Counted from the stretch's first letter, positions 51,302 to 61,202 are shown. The stretch: DNA of 64,000 nt from Bacteroidaceae bacterium (GCA_017534535.1 JAFXVZ010000033.1:1-64000), one strand, 5' to 3'. Notes: generated by a model not told the origin, from the sequence alone. Translations and numbers: made by a program.

Positions 51302-51913
51302 TTAGAACTGCACCTTAGGAGCCTGATTTGCACCTGCGTCAGCTTCAAAGTAAGCACGCTGGGTGAAGCCCAACATACCAGCAAACAAATTGCGAGGGAA
51401 TGTACGAATGGTGGTATTGTACTTCTGTGCCTCCTTGTTGAAATTAGTGCGAGCCACGTTGATGCGATTCTCTGTACCTTCCAACTGTGCCTGCAACTCC
51501 TTGAATTGCTCACTGGCCTTCAGGTCAGGATAGCTTTCAGAAATGGCAATCAATCTGCCCAATGCAGATGCGAGTTCGCCTTGAGCTTGTTGGAACTCCT
51601 GCAGTTTCTCAGGAGTAACATTTGATGGGTCGATGGTGATTGAAGTAGCCTTGCTACGTGCATTTACCACTGCCTCAAAGGTTTCCTGCTCATGCTGTGC
51701 ATACCCCTTTACGGTGTTCACCAAGTTAGGAATCAAGTCAGCACGACGCTGATACTGTGTTTCTACATTTGCCCATGCAGTGTTGACTCCTTCATCCAAG
51801 CCAACCATGCCATTATAGACATTCATGAGCCAAAATCCAATGATTACAATGACTGCTATCAGTCCGATTGTTGATTTCTTCATATTGCTTTTGTTTTTAA
51901 TAGTTTTTTTCAT
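51302..51913 (-). CDS. LemA family protein
   Basis: The 203-residue protein begins TAATG-coupled to the TPM gene stop; an internal ATG (51883) would give 193 residues starting at the membrane helix and is also credible. One N-terminal transmembrane helix (STIGLIAVIVIIGFWLM) is followed by the long helical LemA bundle with NTAWANVETQYQRRADLIPNLVNTV, the family signature. The bundle should face the periplasm. LemA and TPM genes commonly go together; their joint function is not established. Confidence 0.92.
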   Translation of the reverse strand: MKKTIKNKSNMKKSTIGLIAVIVIIGFWLMNVYNGMVGLDEGVNTAWANVETQYQRRADLIPNLVNTVKGYAQHEQETFEAVVNARSKATSITIDPSNVTPEKLQEFQQAQGELASALGRLIAISESYPDLKASEQFKELQAQLEGTENRINVARTNFNKEAQKYNTTIRTFPRNLFAGMLGFTQRAYFEADAGANQAPKVQF

Positions 51914-52827
51914 TAAAATCTTGAACCGGCGCCACCGCCACCTCCCATACCACCGCCGAAGCTGCCTCCCATACCTCCGCCGAAGCCACCTCCGCCACCA
52001 CTGATGATGACAGGGCCACCATTACCTCCATGTGAGGTGCTGTTATAAATGGTACGCTTACGCTTTACCTCATGTCCGCACTTGCTACAGATAAAAGTCA
52101 CTTCATAAGTTCTAGTAGCAGTGCTTTTGTACAGCAGTTTGGTAGAATCCTGCACCAGAGTGTATTCTCCACAATTTGGACATTTGCGTTGCCTTCTGGC
52201 AGAAAGCCAAGCAAAGAACATTAAGATGCCAGGGAACCCAAGGGTTAAAGCTAAGAACATCAGTAGTCCAAAACCACCACCGGGTTGTTCTTCCTCTTTC
52301 TCCATCGAACCATCCAGTCGGCCTACCACCTTCGTCATACCAGCTAACATTCCTTCGTCCCAGTTGTTATTTTTTAGATAAGGGATCATGTCTTGCACCT
52401 GAATGCGCTTGCAGATGGCATCGGGAAGTTCACCCTCCAAGCCATAGCCAGTATAAAATTGTATTGCGCGTTGGTCTACTACTAGCAGTACCACTAGTCC
52501 GTTGTCCTTGCCCTTCTTGCCTACGCCCCAACTATTTAGCAGTTCGTGGCAAAAGTCGAATGCTTCCACTTCACCAATAGAAGGTACTGCTGCTACAACC
52601 GTCTCGATGCCCGTCTGCTCTTCCAAATGATAAAGCATAGCATCTATACTGTCTGTAGCGGCTTGGGATAATATGCCAGAAGGATTGCACACATATTTGG
52701 TGCGATCCTGCAGGTGAACTTTAGGCAAATTATCTGGTGTGAAAACCTTCTGCGCACTAAGGTTCAGAGCAAAAATTAGCCCAGCAAATAATATAATGAG
52801 TGTCCGTATTTTCATAGCCATTTTCAT
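51913..52827 (-). CDS. TPM domain protein (YgcG family) with zinc ribbon and Gly-rich tail
   Basis: The 304-residue protein has a signal peptide (about 1-25, ending LSAQ), a periplasmic TPM_phosphatase/Psb32 domain (about 35-165, with DSIDAMLYHLEEQTGIETVVA and VLLVVDQRAIQFYTGYGLEG) and a membrane helix (about 188-210). A cytoplasmic zinc-ribbon-like region follows (CPNCGEYTLV and CSKCG), and the Gly-rich C-terminus has repeated GGGFGGGMGG. Its stop overlaps the LemA start. A weak -7 box (TAACTTTA, one mismatch) is at 52838-52845 on the minus strand. Confidence 0.9.
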   Translation of the reverse strand: MKMAMKIRTLIILFAGLIFALNLSAQKVFTPDNLPKVHLQDRTKYVCNPSGILSQAATDSIDAMLYHLEEQTGIETVVAAVPSIGEVEAFDFCHELLNSWGVGKKGKDNGLVVLLVVDQRAIQFYTGYGLEGELPDAICKRIQVQDMIPYLKNNNWDEGMLAGMTKVVGRLDGSMEKEEEQPGGGFGLLMFLALTLGFPGILMFFAWLSARRQRKCPNCGEYTLVQDSTKLLYKSTATRTYEVTFICSKCGHEVKRKRTIYNSTSHGGNGGPVIISGGGGGFGGGMGGSFGGGMGGGGGAGSRF

Positions 52828-52857
52828 TTTGATGGCATAAAGTTACGAATAATATCT

Positions 52858-53841
52858 TTACATAATGTATTTTTTTAGAAAATTCTGCACTCTTTGTGTG
52901 TATTCTACCTTGTGATCGAAGTAAGAACGGGCGTGTTCTGAGTTTGGAGCCAACCAAATATCCTTTGGCTCAGGCTTGGCTTCAAAGAGAGGATGCACCA
53001 TCCAAGTGGGCACGAAAGTATCTTTGTCGCCATGAATAAAGAACATTGGCTGATTGCTTTTTCTGACCATATTCAAAGGTGATGCTTCTTTAAAAGTCCA
53101 CCCATGAAGGATACCACACCACCAACTTGCCAGCGGGATAACCAACTGCATCAGACTTTGTTCGTGCTGGTCGCCTGATACCTCATCGAACACACTGGTA
53201 TATCCACAATCTTCGATATATGCCTTGACAAAAGATTTCTGTGGTTCGCCACTCACACACATCGCCGTAGCTGCTCCCATGGAGGTGCCATGAATCACCA
53301 TTTGGGTGTCGCCAATCTTGTTGCCAAGACTATCAGTAGGGGCAAAAATGTCGTTCGCTACTTCCAACCATTCGATCACATCCAACCTGTCGAGCCACCC
53401 CATCTGAGCATATTTACCCTCACTGAGTCCGTGGCCATTTAAATCGGGTAGGAACATATTGTAGCCCAAATCGTGATGGAACATATAACCATAACGCATC
53501 ATGCGGATGGCACTATCTGTCCACCCGTGAATGATGAAAGCCGTCTTGTCGGTTGGTACATCTGCAGGGGCATAGACTGCATGCAGACGACGCCCATCGT
53601 TGGCAATGATGAAGGTATCACGTAAAACGTTTCTGCTACGCATATCCTCCACCCATGCCTGAGCTTCTGGGAGTTCTTCGAACAATTGGGCATAAGCTTT
53701 CTCTGGGTTGTGAGATGTATCGCGATTGGGGTTCACCACCATATTTACTGCCATATTGGCAACAAACAAGGGAAAGGCGATAATGATAACAAGCAACACG
53801 CCAAGCAGAAAGCCTAAAATTCTTTTCGTTCTTTTTGTCAT
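52858..53841 (-). CDS. Membrane-anchored alpha/beta hydrolase
   Basis: The start at 53841 (ATGA overlap with the aroE stop) is preferred to an ATG six codons upstream, giving 327 residues. An N-terminal helix (ILGFLLGVLLVIIIAFPLF) anchors a periplasmic alpha/beta hydrolase domain. The nucleophile elbow is GTSMG (IHGTSMGAATAM), the oxyanion region FIIHGWTDS, the acid likely the Asp in HGDKDTFVP and the base the His in NSEHARSYFDH. The substrate is unknown; relatives include BEM46-like hydrolases. Confidence 0.87.
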   Translation of the reverse strand: MTKRTKRILGFLLGVLLVIIIAFPLFVANMAVNMVVNPNRDTSHNPEKAYAQLFEELPEAQAWVEDMRSRNVLRDTFIIANDGRRLHAVYAPADVPTDKTAFIIHGWTDSAIRMMRYGYMFHHDLGYNMFLPDLNGHGLSEGKYAQMGWLDRLDVIEWLEVANDIFAPTDSLGNKIGDTQMVIHGTSMGAATAMCVSGEPQKSFVKAYIEDCGYTSVFDEVSGDQHEQSLMQLVIPLASWWCGILHGWTFKEASPLNMVRKSNQPMFFIHGDKDTFVPTWMVHPLFEAKPEPKDIWLAPNSEHARSYFDHKVEYTQRVQNFLKKYIM

Positions 53842-54584
53842 CTTTTCCAAATATTCCAAGCCTCAAACGCTTGAAGCAACAACATCTCCAAACCATTCTT
53901 TACCATAGCCCCTTGCTTCTTGCCTTTCTTCATAAACAACGTTTCATCTGGGTTGTAGAGCAGGTCATACAACAAGTGCTTGGGGGTGAGCAATTCATAC
54001 GGAATGTCAGGACACTCGTTGATTTTGGGATACATGCCCAGAGGAGTGCAATTCACAATAATATGATGGCTTTCCATTATCTCCGGCGTCAAGTCTGCGT
54101 AAGTGATAGTCTTGGCATTCTTTTTGGAACGAGATACAAACTTACTTTCGATACCCAAGTCTTGTAAGCCACAGCAAATAGCTTTCGAAGCGCCACCCGT
54201 ACCTAAAATCAAAGCTTTCTGATGGTGCTCTTCAACAAATGGCTCGATAGATTGTGTGAAGCCAACAATGTCAGAGTTGTAGCCTACGAGCTTGGTTTTC
54301 TTGCCATTACGAATAATTTTGATGACATTCACTGCCCCTATACGTTTAGCTGTTGCCTTATCCAAATCGTCAAGATAAGGAATCACCTGTTCCTTGTAAG
54401 GAATGGTGACATTCAGTCCACAGAGGTTTTCATTCTTTTCGACCACCTCACGGAACTCCTTGATACTGGGTATCTCAAAGTTCACATACTCAGCATCTAT
54501 ACTCTCTGCTTCAAATTTCTCGTTGAAATATCCTCTGGAAAAGGAATGGCCCAACGGATAACCTATCAAACCATAAATATCCAT
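53838..54584 (-). CDS. aroE: Shikimate dehydrogenase
   Basis: The 248-residue enzyme reduces 3-dehydroshikimate with NADPH in aromatic amino acid synthesis. The substrate site GYPLGHSFSRGYFNEKF lies near the N-terminus. The catalytic Lys is K64 (NVTIPYKE), the N103/D105 pair lies in GYNSDIVGF, and the NADP loop GTGGASKA is at about 128-135. It starts 1 nt after purC and its stop overlaps the hydrolase start. Confidence 0.95.
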   Translation of the reverse strand: MDIYGLIGYPLGHSFSRGYFNEKFEAESIDAEYVNFEIPSIKEFREVVEKNENLCGLNVTIPYKEQVIPYLDDLDKATAKRIGAVNVIKIIRNGKKTKLVGYNSDIVGFTQSIEPFVEEHHQKALILGTGGASKAICCGLQDLGIESKFVSRSKKNAKTITYADLTPEIMESHHIIVNCTPLGMYPKINECPDIPYELLTPKHLLYDLLYNPDETLFMKKGKKQGAMVKNGLEMLLLQAFEAWNIWKR

Positions 54585-54585
54585 C

Positions 54586-55527
54586 TTATAATTCTTTCAA
54601 AACATTCTTCTCAATACGATCCAAAACATCGCCGGTAGCCTCTTCTTTTTGGAACTGCTCACCAGTAATGTTTTCGTACAGTTCAATGTAGCGATCGCTG
54701 ATTGACGTCACAATGGCATCCGTCATCTCTGGAACCTGCTGCCCAGCCTTACCTTGGAAACCATTTTCCATCAGCCATTCGCGTACGAACTCCTTAGAGA
54801 GTTGCTTCTGAGGTTCGCCTTTTGCAAACTTCTCGGCATATCCATCGGCATAGAAATAACGACTGGAGTCTGGAGTGTGAATCTCATCCATCAGGTATAT
54901 TACACCATCGTGCTTGCCAAACTCATACTTCGTATCTACCAAAATCAAACCTCGCTGAGCGGCAATCTCAGTGCCACGCTGGAACAGAGCCAGTGTATAT
55001 TTCTCCAACAACGCATATTCCTCCGGAGTGGCAAGACCCTGAGCCAAAATCTCTTCCTTAGAGATGTCAGCATCGTGTTCACCAATTTCAGCCTTGGTCG
55101 TAGGGGTGATGATAGGGGTAGGGAACTTCTCGTTCTCACGCATACCATCTGGTAACTTTACCCCACAAATCTCACGTACACCACTTTTATATGCTCTCCA
55201 GGCACTACCGCAGAGGTAGCCTCTCACAATCATTTCCACAGGAAATCCCTCACACATCACACCCACTGTTACCATAGGGTCGGGTGAAGAGAGTTTCCAG
55301 TTTGGACAGATGTCTGTAGTGGCATCCAAGAACTTAGAGGCAATCTGGTTCAGCACTTGACCTTTAAAAGGAATACCCTTTGGCAGGATGACATCGAAAG
55401 CTGAGATGCGGTCGGTAGCCACCATCACCAGTTTCTCATCGTTGATGTTATACACATCGCGTACTTTCCCATGATACACGCTCTTCTGCTCCGGAAAGTT
55501 GAAGTCAGTCTTTGTTATTGCTTTCAT
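54586..55527 (-). CDS. purC: Phosphoribosylaminoimidazole-succinocarboxamide synthase
   Basis: The 313-residue enzyme joins CAIR and aspartate to form SAICAR in purine synthesis. It has the N-terminal [25 protein letters not shown] split by normal loops, the [22 protein letters not shown] region cut across 10-15 residue motifs, and LVDTKYEFG near 200. Its length matches the eukaryote-like longer form found in Bacteroidetes. The first codons overlap the end of the phoH gene by 23 nt. Confidence 0.95.
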   Translation of the reverse strand: MKAITKTDFNFPEQKSVYHGKVRDVYNINDEKLVMVATDRISAFDVILPKGIPFKGQVLNQIASKFLDATTDICPNWKLSSPDPMVTVGVMCEGFPVEMIVRGYLCGSAWRAYKSGVREICGVKLPDGMRENEKFPTPIITPTTKAEIGEHDADISKEEILAQGLATPEEYALLEKYTLALFQRGTEIAAQRGLILVDTKYEFGKHDGVIYLMDEIHTPDSSRYFYADGYAEKFAKGEPQKQLSKEFVREWLMENGFQGKAGQQVPEMTDAIVTSISDRYIELYENITGEQFQKEEATGDVLDRIEKNVLKEL

Positions 55528-56491
55528 TGTTCTTATCTTTAATTACGTTCTTTTTCTCTTTGTCAAACTTATCGTACGCTTCAACAATCCTTTCTACAAG
55601 TCTATGACGTACAATATCTTTCTTGTTCATCTCCACCACTGAGATGCCCTTCACTCCCTTGAGGATATGCAATGCCTGCACCAAACCAGAAGTTTGTGAG
55701 GGAGGTAAGTCAATCTGTGTAATATCCCCAGTGACAATCATCTTGGTATTCATACCCATACGGGTCAAGAACATCTTGATTTGCTGGGTGGTGGTGTTCT
55801 GCGCTTCATCCAGAATAACTACTGCATCGCTGAGTGTTCTGCCTCGCATAAAAGCAAGTGGGGCAATCTGAATCACATTACTTTCCATGTACTCCTGTAA
55901 TTTCGCTGCTGGTATCATATCCTGCAAGGCGTCGTACAAAGGTTGTAGGTATGGGTCAATCTTCTCCTTCATATCACCAGGCAGGAAACCCAACTTCTCT
56001 CCAGCTTCTACAGCAGGGCGGCTTAGTATTATTTTCCTAATCTCTTTGTTTTTCAGTGCCCTCACTGCCAAGGCAATAGCTGTGTAAGTTTTACCGGAAC
56101 CAGCAGGACCAATGGCAAATGTAAGGTCACTCTCATTGAATGCCTCCACCAATTTCATCTGATTCTCACTGCGAGGAATGATAGGCTTGCCCACCACACT
56201 GAAGACAATTACGTTGCCCGACTTCTCTGCTTGGGGTGCATTACCCTTGATGATGTCGATAATCACCTCCTCTTTCAGTGAGTTGAACTCGGCACAGTAT
56301 TTCTGTAGTTTGATGATATGCTCTTCGAAGGCACACAACTCCTCTTCATCGCCCAATACCTTTATCACATTGCCCCTGGCAATGATGCGCAGCTTGGGGT
56401 ATAGTGCCTTGATGAGCTGCATGTTAGTGTTGTTCACACCATAGAAAATAATGGGATCAACGTCCTCCAGTACAATGAGCTTTTCTATCAT
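55505..56491 (-). CDS. PhoH family ATPase
   Basis: The 328-residue cytoplasmic protein has an N-terminal domain (about 1-100, with a KH-like [15 protein letters not shown] segment) and the PhoH P-loop domain: Walker A GPAGSGKT at 128-135 and Walker [12 protein letters not shown] further on, then [11 protein letters not shown]. The C-terminal tail is charged and Asn/Lys-rich, partly because it is read through the purC overlap. The family binds ATP and is often linked to RNA metabolism; the exact job is unclear. Confidence 0.94.
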   Translation of the reverse strand: MIEKLIVLEDVDPIIFYGVNNTNMQLIKALYPKLRIIARGNVIKVLGDEEELCAFEEHIIKLQKYCAEFNSLKEEVIIDIIKGNAPQAEKSGNVIVFSVVGKPIIPRSENQMKLVEAFNESDLTFAIGPAGSGKTYTAIALAVRALKNKEIRKIILSRPAVEAGEKLGFLPGDMKEKIDPYLQPLYDALQDMIPAAKLQEYMESNVIQIAPLAFMRGRTLSDAVVILDEAQNTTTQQIKMFLTRMGMNTKMIVTGDITQIDLPPSQTSGLVQALHILKGVKGISVVEMNKKDIVRHRLVERIVEAYDKFDKEKKNVIKDKNNESNNKD

Positions 56492-56517
56492 TCAAACTTT
56501 TTGTAAAAATTAGGTAG

Positions 56518-56525
56518 CAAAGATA
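56518..56525 (-). promoter_or_regulatory. -7 box of the phoH-purC-aroE operon
   Basis: On the minus strand this reads TATCTTTG, 27 bases before the PhoH-family start codon and just after the M23 gene ends. Confidence 0.6.
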
Positions 56526-56531
56526 GTGATT

Positions 56532-57137
56532 TTATTTCATTTTTTTCACCTTGATGCCACTCTTTTTTTTCGTGATTTTTAGACAATCTTTCCTCAGACG
56601 ATGATTTTCGAAGTCAAAAAGCAGATTTGGGTCGAAATGTTGGTTGATTACTCGCGTTTCGAAGTGCAGATGGTCGCCTGTTGCCCTGCCTGTACGCCCC
56701 TCTAAGGCAAGTGGTTGTCCAGCCTTCACCTTGTCACCTTTTTTCACCAAATTCTTCACATTGTGGCTATAGTATGTTTCCAGTCCGTTGTGATGGCGAA
56801 CAATCACACAGTTACCATAGTCGGAATACCATTCCGACAGCACTACCTCACCATTGAAGGCACACCGGATGGTATCATTGGCGAAAGTTTTGATGTCCCA
56901 ACCCGAGTGCATCCTGCCATCTCTCTCTCCATATGGGGATAATATCTTGCACCCAGGTAAGGGGAAGCAGAAGCCCTCTTCCATCAAGTCCATGGGACAA
57001 ATCGTTAGCTCCTCCTTGTCGTTCAGTTGGGTCGATGAACTGATTTTGATGTGCTTCACTCCCACATCATAGTAGTCCTGTGCCATTACAAATAATGGAG
57101 AGAACAAACTTAACAATATGTATATCAGTTTTTTCAT
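56532..57137 (-). CDS. M23 family metallopeptidase (LytM-type)
   Basis: The 201-residue protein has a signal peptide (MKKLIYILLSLFSPLFVMAQ) and a LytM endopeptidase domain. The zinc ligands are the His and Asp in GRMHSGWDIKT and the last His of the DHLHFETR motif. It should cleave peptidoglycan cross-bridges or act on the periplasmic wall. The tail is Lys-rich. The ATG is coupled to the previous stop (TGATG). Confidence 0.93.
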   Translation of the reverse strand: MKKLIYILLSLFSPLFVMAQDYYDVGVKHIKISSSTQLNDKEELTICPMDLMEEGFCFPLPGCKILSPYGERDGRMHSGWDIKTFANDTIRCAFNGEVVLSEWYSDYGNCVIVRHHNGLETYYSHNVKNLVKKGDKVKAGQPLALEGRTGRATGDHLHFETRVINQHFDPNLLFDFENHRLRKDCLKITKKKSGIKVKKMK

Positions 57138-57799
57138 CAGTCAAAGTAAGTCACGGTACCTTCCGTCATATTGGCATATTTACGCAACAAATCCAATGTA
57201 AACTTGGCTGCTTCCTGTAAACCCAGTTCGCCACTATAGCCATTGATAATAGCTAACAGATGAATCGTTCCCAAATCCATCTTTGTGCGCTCGTGGTCAC
57301 TGGTGGGTGTACCGATACCTCCGATGGCATCTCGATACACTGGCAATCCCTCGATGTTCAAAACCCCACGACCAATACCCTCATAAGGTTCGCCTTCCTG
57401 TCCAATGCCCAGCACCAGTTGGTTGCCTTGTATCTTGTCGGCATCAAAGCCCCCGATGCTGAAACCAGAGCGAAGTGACACTAGGTTGATGATATCCACC
57501 AGCGTATCAATCTGATAGAGCTGCATACCTCTCAGCAATCTTCTTCTTAAAGCCTCAGCTGAAGGGCGATAACGACTGGGGTCCTTGCCGCATCGCCTAT
57601 AGGCTATCCTTGTGGCGGCAATGGCATATTGCTCCTTACAGGCATCCACATCGCTCTCGGCTCTCAACTCCTCGGTAAACGAGTTAATCTCCTGCCAAAG
57701 TCCTTCGTTATAAGGCGTGTTGGTGACCCATGCCTCAACTGCAGCACCCTTGAACTCAGGACACAGGCTTTTCAGTTCGTTAGAAACACTTATGTTCAC
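57137..57799 (-). CDS. B3/B4 tRNA-binding domain protein
   Basis: The 220-residue cytoplasmic protein resembles the free-standing B3/B4 domain known from the beta subunit of phenylalanyl-tRNA synthetase. Markers are the N-terminal AAVEAWVTNTPYN strand, AYRRCGKDPSRYRPSAEAL (the conserved Lys-Asp-Pro-Ser-Arg-Tyr-Arg-Pro motif), and NLVSLRSGFSIGGFDADKI. Such proteins may edit mischarged tRNA, but this is not proven. It overlaps pgeF by 4 nt and the M23 gene by 1 nt. Confidence 0.9.
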   Translation of the reverse strand: MNISVSNELKSLCPEFKGAAVEAWVTNTPYNEGLWQEINSFTEELRAESDVDACKEQYAIAATRIAYRRCGKDPSRYRPSAEALRRRLLRGMQLYQIDTLVDIINLVSLRSGFSIGGFDADKIQGNQLVLGIGQEGEPYEGIGRGVLNIEGLPVYRDAIGGIGTPTSDHERTKMDLGTIHLLAIINGYSGELGLQEAAKFTLDLLRKYANMTEGTVTYFD

Positions 57800-58614
57800 T
57801 TGTTCAACATAATACCCGTTAACAATCGCCCAGAATCCCTTGACAATCTACGCACTGAGAAAAATTCCCTGTATCGCAGGTAAGTACAGATGCCCGACAT
57901 TTCGATTTGGGATGTAGGGACACCGAACTCCATCATGTCCAAACGGTTAGCTACCCACAAATTGATGTGGTACTTATGCGAACGAGGAACCCACTCAGCC
58001 ACATGCTCTATCGGATAACTGGAGTTCTTGAACTCCTCATACACCTCGTCGCCCACCTCGAAGCCAGCCAATGAGATGCCAGGACCCACCACGATATGCA
58101 CATCCTCAGGTTTGGTGTCAAATTTCTGTTGCATCTTCTGTAAAGCCGTCAGAGTAACATGTTTAACAGTGCCTCTCCAACCAGCATGAACCATGCAGAC
58201 AGCGTTGTTGCCCGCATCATAAATGGCAATGGGCAAGCAATCGGCTGAAGTAACACACACACAGATACCTTTTTCTCTGGTCATCAAGATGTCCTTACCT
58301 TCCACGCGTTCCTTGCGTTCTTCCTCGGAAGCCCTTAGAAACGACCTACCCAGGTGGGCATAGTCGATGCCATGAGCTAAATGGGGGATGGCCAAAACAG
58401 CAGGCCTCTTGGGTAAAGCGTTGCATACGATTTCCAGGTTCTGTTTAATTTTCTCAGGGTCATCATCTGTGTAAATGCCACAGTTCAGCGAGCTGTAGTT
58501 ACCTTCACTGACACCTCCAAAGCGAGTGGTGGTAAAACAGGTGACATTTGGGAATGCCTTCATCGATTCATACGATAACAATCGTTTATCTTCTGAAAAT
58601 ATAGCCATAGTCAT
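57796..58614 (-). CDS. pgeF: YfiH/PgeF family (laccase-domain) purine nucleoside phosphorylase
   Basis: The 272-residue protein shows the conserved zinc/catalytic motifs of the family: SLNCGIYTDDD, TSADCLPIAIYD (Cys ligand) and MVHAGWRGT (His ligand), with a late TYLRYREFFSVRR. Family members act as purine nucleoside phosphorylase/adenosine deaminase and, in E. coli, remove miscorporated L-Ser from peptidoglycan precursors (PgeF). It is the first gene of a short operon with B3/B4 and M23 genes. A near-consensus -7 box (TACTTTAG) is at 58659-58666 on the minus strand. Confidence 0.93.
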   Translation of the reverse strand: MTMAIFSEDKRLLSYESMKAFPNVTCFTTTRFGGVSEGNYSSLNCGIYTDDDPEKIKQNLEIVCNALPKRPAVLAIPHLAHGIDYAHLGRSFLRASEEERKERVEGKDILMTREKGICVCVTSADCLPIAIYDAGNNAVCMVHAGWRGTVKHVTLTALQKMQQKFDTKPEDVHIVVGPGISLAGFEVGDEVYEEFKNSSYPIEHVAEWVPRSHKYHINLWVANRLDMMEFGVPTSQIEMSGICTYLRYREFFSVRRLSRDSGRLLTGIMLNK

Positions 58615-58705
58615 GCGTTTTTAAGGTTCGTTTTTCAGTATTGATCTAAAAAGTGGTGCTAAAGTACGGTTTTTATTTGAAGAAAAAAAATATATCTCAC
58701 TTTTC

Positions 58706-58739
58706 TTTGCATAAAGGTGGATAAAAATGACTATATTTG
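58706..58739 (+). promoter_or_regulatory. Promoter of the DUF3256 gene
   Basis: TTTG (58706-58709) and TATATTTG (58732-58739) are 22 bases apart. The -7 box overlaps the left arm of the inverted repeat at 58723-58734. Confidence 0.6.
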
Positions 58740-58785
58740 CACCCATAAGGCTTTTTTGGCTCAAAAATAGTCATTTTTTTGGGTG
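58723..58785. repeat. Interleaved inverted repeats in the DUF3256 promoter/leader
   Basis: AAAAATGACTAT (58723-58734) is perfectly complementary to ATAGTCATTTTT (58767-58778). Between and beyond, CACCCA (58740-58745) pairs with TGGGTG (58780-58785). The two pairings cross each other, a pseudoknot-like order if all were transcribed. Confidence 0.55.
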
Positions 58786-58820
58786 TAAAATGATACAATT
58801 GATTTGAAGAAGATTTGAAT

Positions 58821-59453
58821 ATGAAGCGTTATATAATTATAATAGGTGTAATATGCCTAGCTTGCCAGATGCAAGCCCAGCAAGTAAGGCAGAGCTATAT
58901 CAATATGCCCGACTCGCTGAGCGCACTCCTGACGAAAATCAATCGTGAGGATTTTATCGATTTCCTCGACAGCAATATGAAGGCCGAGGTGGGCAATCGT
59001 CTGGGTGGCAAGACAGAGATGACCCGTTTGACGGACGATTTCATCGAGGTGCAATCGAGCTCAGAGAGTTCTTTCCAAATGAAAGTGCTTACTAAATCCG
59101 ATAATTCTCCATTGATATGCACTGTATCTACCGTATGTGGACCTGCTTGCGATAGTCATATCAATTTCTATACCATCGACTGGCAACCATTGAATACCAA
59201 AGACTATTTACCAAAGCTACCCACAATGGATAGCTTCCTGAAGCCTTTGCCGGAGGATGCCTCTTACGCTTTGCGAGACGCTTATCGCCAAGTAGATATG
59301 TTGCTGATGAAGGTGGAGCTTTCACCCACCGACAATTCGCTGACATTTACCTTTACTACTCCCGACTATATGGAAGCCGAGGCGGCAAAGCAGGTGGAGC
59401 CATATATTACTCCGCAAGTGGTGCTAACTTGGAAGAATGGCAAGTTTGACTAA
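58821..59453 (+). CDS. DUF3256 family exported protein
   Basis: The ATG at 58821 starts a 210-residue protein with a signal peptide (KRYIIIIGVICLACQMQA). The mature part matches the Bacteroidales DUF3256 family: an N-terminal helix pair (DSLSALLTKINREDFIDFLDSN cut to its core, MPDSLSALL), an SSFQMKVLTK strand, and a repeated beta pattern ending VVLTWKNGKFD. Function unknown. It is followed after 14 nt by the FAD oxidoreductase gene. Confidence 0.85.
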   Translation: MKRYIIIIGVICLACQMQAQQVRQSYINMPDSLSALLTKINREDFIDFLDSNMKAEVGNRLGGKTEMTRLTDDFIEVQSSSESSFQMKVLTKSDNSPLICTVSTVCGPACDSHINFYTIDWQPLNTKDYLPKLPTMDSFLKPLPEDASYALRDAYRQVDMLLMKVELSPTDNSLTFTFTTPDYMEAEAAKQVEPYITPQVVLTWKNGKFD

Positions 59454-59467
59454 CCTATATTTATACG

Positions 59468-61024
59468 ATGAAAAGGATTGTACTACTGCTTACAGCATTG
59501 ATAACCACCTGGTTCGCGCAGGCAACTGAAATTGCGGATATCTGCATCTATGGTGGCACGTCTTCTGGAGTAATGGCGGCATATACTGCCAGCAAAGCTG
59601 GTAAGAAAGTGATTCTAATAGAACCCACCGACCGGATTGGAGGCTTAACCACAGGTGGATTGGGCGCTACTGACATCGGTAATCCATACATTATGAAGGG
59701 TTATACCTATAATTTCTATCGGAGTATTGGACAATATTATGGTACCAATGAAATGAAATTTGCCTTCGAACCCAAGGTGGCTCTGGGTATTTATCAACAA
59801 TATATCGATGATACGAAGGTGTTGCTGATTTATAACCATCGATTGCTTAGCGTGGAGAAAGAGGGAAATACCATCCGCAGGATGGTGGTGGAAGATACTT
59901 CTACACATAAATCTTTGGATATCATCGCTAAAGAATACATCGATTGTACCTATGAGGGAGATTTAATGGCGAGGGCTGGCGTTAGCTATACCGTTGGCCG
60001 TGAGGACAATGCGCAGTATGGTGAAACATGGAATGGGGCATTTTATTCGCTGCATCATCAGTTCCCCGACTATGTGGATCCTTATGTGATACCAGGCAAA
60101 CCAGAGAGTGGCTTGCTCTATGGCATTCTGAATGAGGAACCCTCTTTGCCTGGTAAGGGCGACAAACATATCCAGGCTTATAATTTCCGCATTACCTTGA
60201 CGGATGACCCTGAAAATCTGATACCCATCACTGAACCAGCCAATTACGACCCTTCGAAGTATGAGTTGCTGATTCGACTTAAAGAGCGTTCTCCTTTCTC
60301 TGATTGGGGTCTTGAGGATATCTTTATCTGGAGTCGTATGCCTAACCATAAGACTGATGTGAATAATCGTGGAGGCTTCTCTACGGATATGATAGGCGAG
60401 AATTGGGATTATCCAGAGGGAGATTATCAGACGCGTGCCAAGATTGTGCAGAAGCATGTGGATTATACCAAAGGCTTGCTCTATTTCTTAGGACACGATG
60501 AGCGTATTCCGCTGAAAGTAAGGACGGAGATGCTGCGTTGGGGCTATCCGAAAGATGAGTTCCTTACCAGCAATCACTTTACTCCTCAGCTTTATATCCG
60601 AGAAAGTCGTCGCATGATTGGCCGTTATGTGATGACACAAGCGGATTGCGAGAGCCGCACGCAAGTGAATGATTATGTGGGTTGGGCAGCTTATACGATG
60701 GATTCCCACAATTGCGGTCGCTATGTGATAAATGGGATGGTGAAGAATGAAGGCAATGTGGAGGTTGGCATCAAGGAACCTTACCGAGTGTCTTATCGTT
60801 CGCTGACTCCCAAAGAAGAAGAGTGTACTAACCTCCTCGTACCTGTTTGTCTCTCAGCTTCCCACATCGCATACGGCTCCATACGCATGGAACCTGTCTT
60901 TATGGTTTTAGGTCAAAGTGCCGCTTTAGCAGCTTGCCAAGCTATCGACAAGCATCATGGCATTGTACAGAACGTAGATGCAGCTGAGGTTTATCGCCAG
61001 ATGGAGGCATCAGCTAAAAACTGA
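59468..61024 (+). CDS. Exported FAD-dependent oxidoreductase (FAD_oxidored family)
   Basis: The 518-residue protein has a signal peptide (MKRIVLLLTALITTWFAQA) followed at once by the FAD-binding start ICIYGGTSSGVMAAYTAS and the ribose-binding Glu in ILIEPTDRIGG. The GGLTTGGLGATD motif and the C-terminal VFMVLGQSAALAACQA (FAD contact) are typical of the family seen in polysaccharide-using Bacteroidetes. An exported flavoprotein suggests Tat-independent folding outside or loading with FAD in the periplasm. The substrate is unknown. Confidence 0.9.
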   Translation: MKRIVLLLTALITTWFAQATEIADICIYGGTSSGVMAAYTASKAGKKVILIEPTDRIGGLTTGGLGATDIGNPYIMKGYTYNFYRSIGQYYGTNEMKFAFEPKVALGIYQQYIDDTKVLLIYNHRLLSVEKEGNTIRRMVVEDTSTHKSLDIIAKEYIDCTYEGDLMARAGVSYTVGREDNAQYGETWNGAFYSLHHQFPDYVDPYVIPGKPESGLLYGILNEEPSLPGKGDKHIQAYNFRITLTDDPENLIPITEPANYDPSKYELLIRLKERSPFSDWGLEDIFIWSRMPNHKTDVNNRGGFSTDMIGENWDYPEGDYQTRAKIVQKHVDYTKGLLYFLGHDERIPLKVRTEMLRWGYPKDEFLTSNHFTPQLYIRESRRMIGRYVMTQADCESRTQVNDYVGWAAYTMDSHNCGRYVINGMVKNEGNVEVGIKEPYRVSYRSLTPKEEECTNLLVPVCLSASHIAYGSIRMEPVFMVLGQSAALAACQAIDKHHGIVQNVDAAEVYRQMEASAKN

Positions 61025-61202
61025 CGAGTTTTGCTAAAGTATTCCAACTTTCCACTACTGACGAGAAAGTACATGCTTTTCAAACAGTTTATAAGTAAAT
61101 AGTTTAGTAAACTATCCAAACCAACATATATCTTGTATTCAATAGTTTCGATGGCTTTGCCCCACAATCTCATCGATTTATACAAAAGATAATAGGAAAG
61201 AG

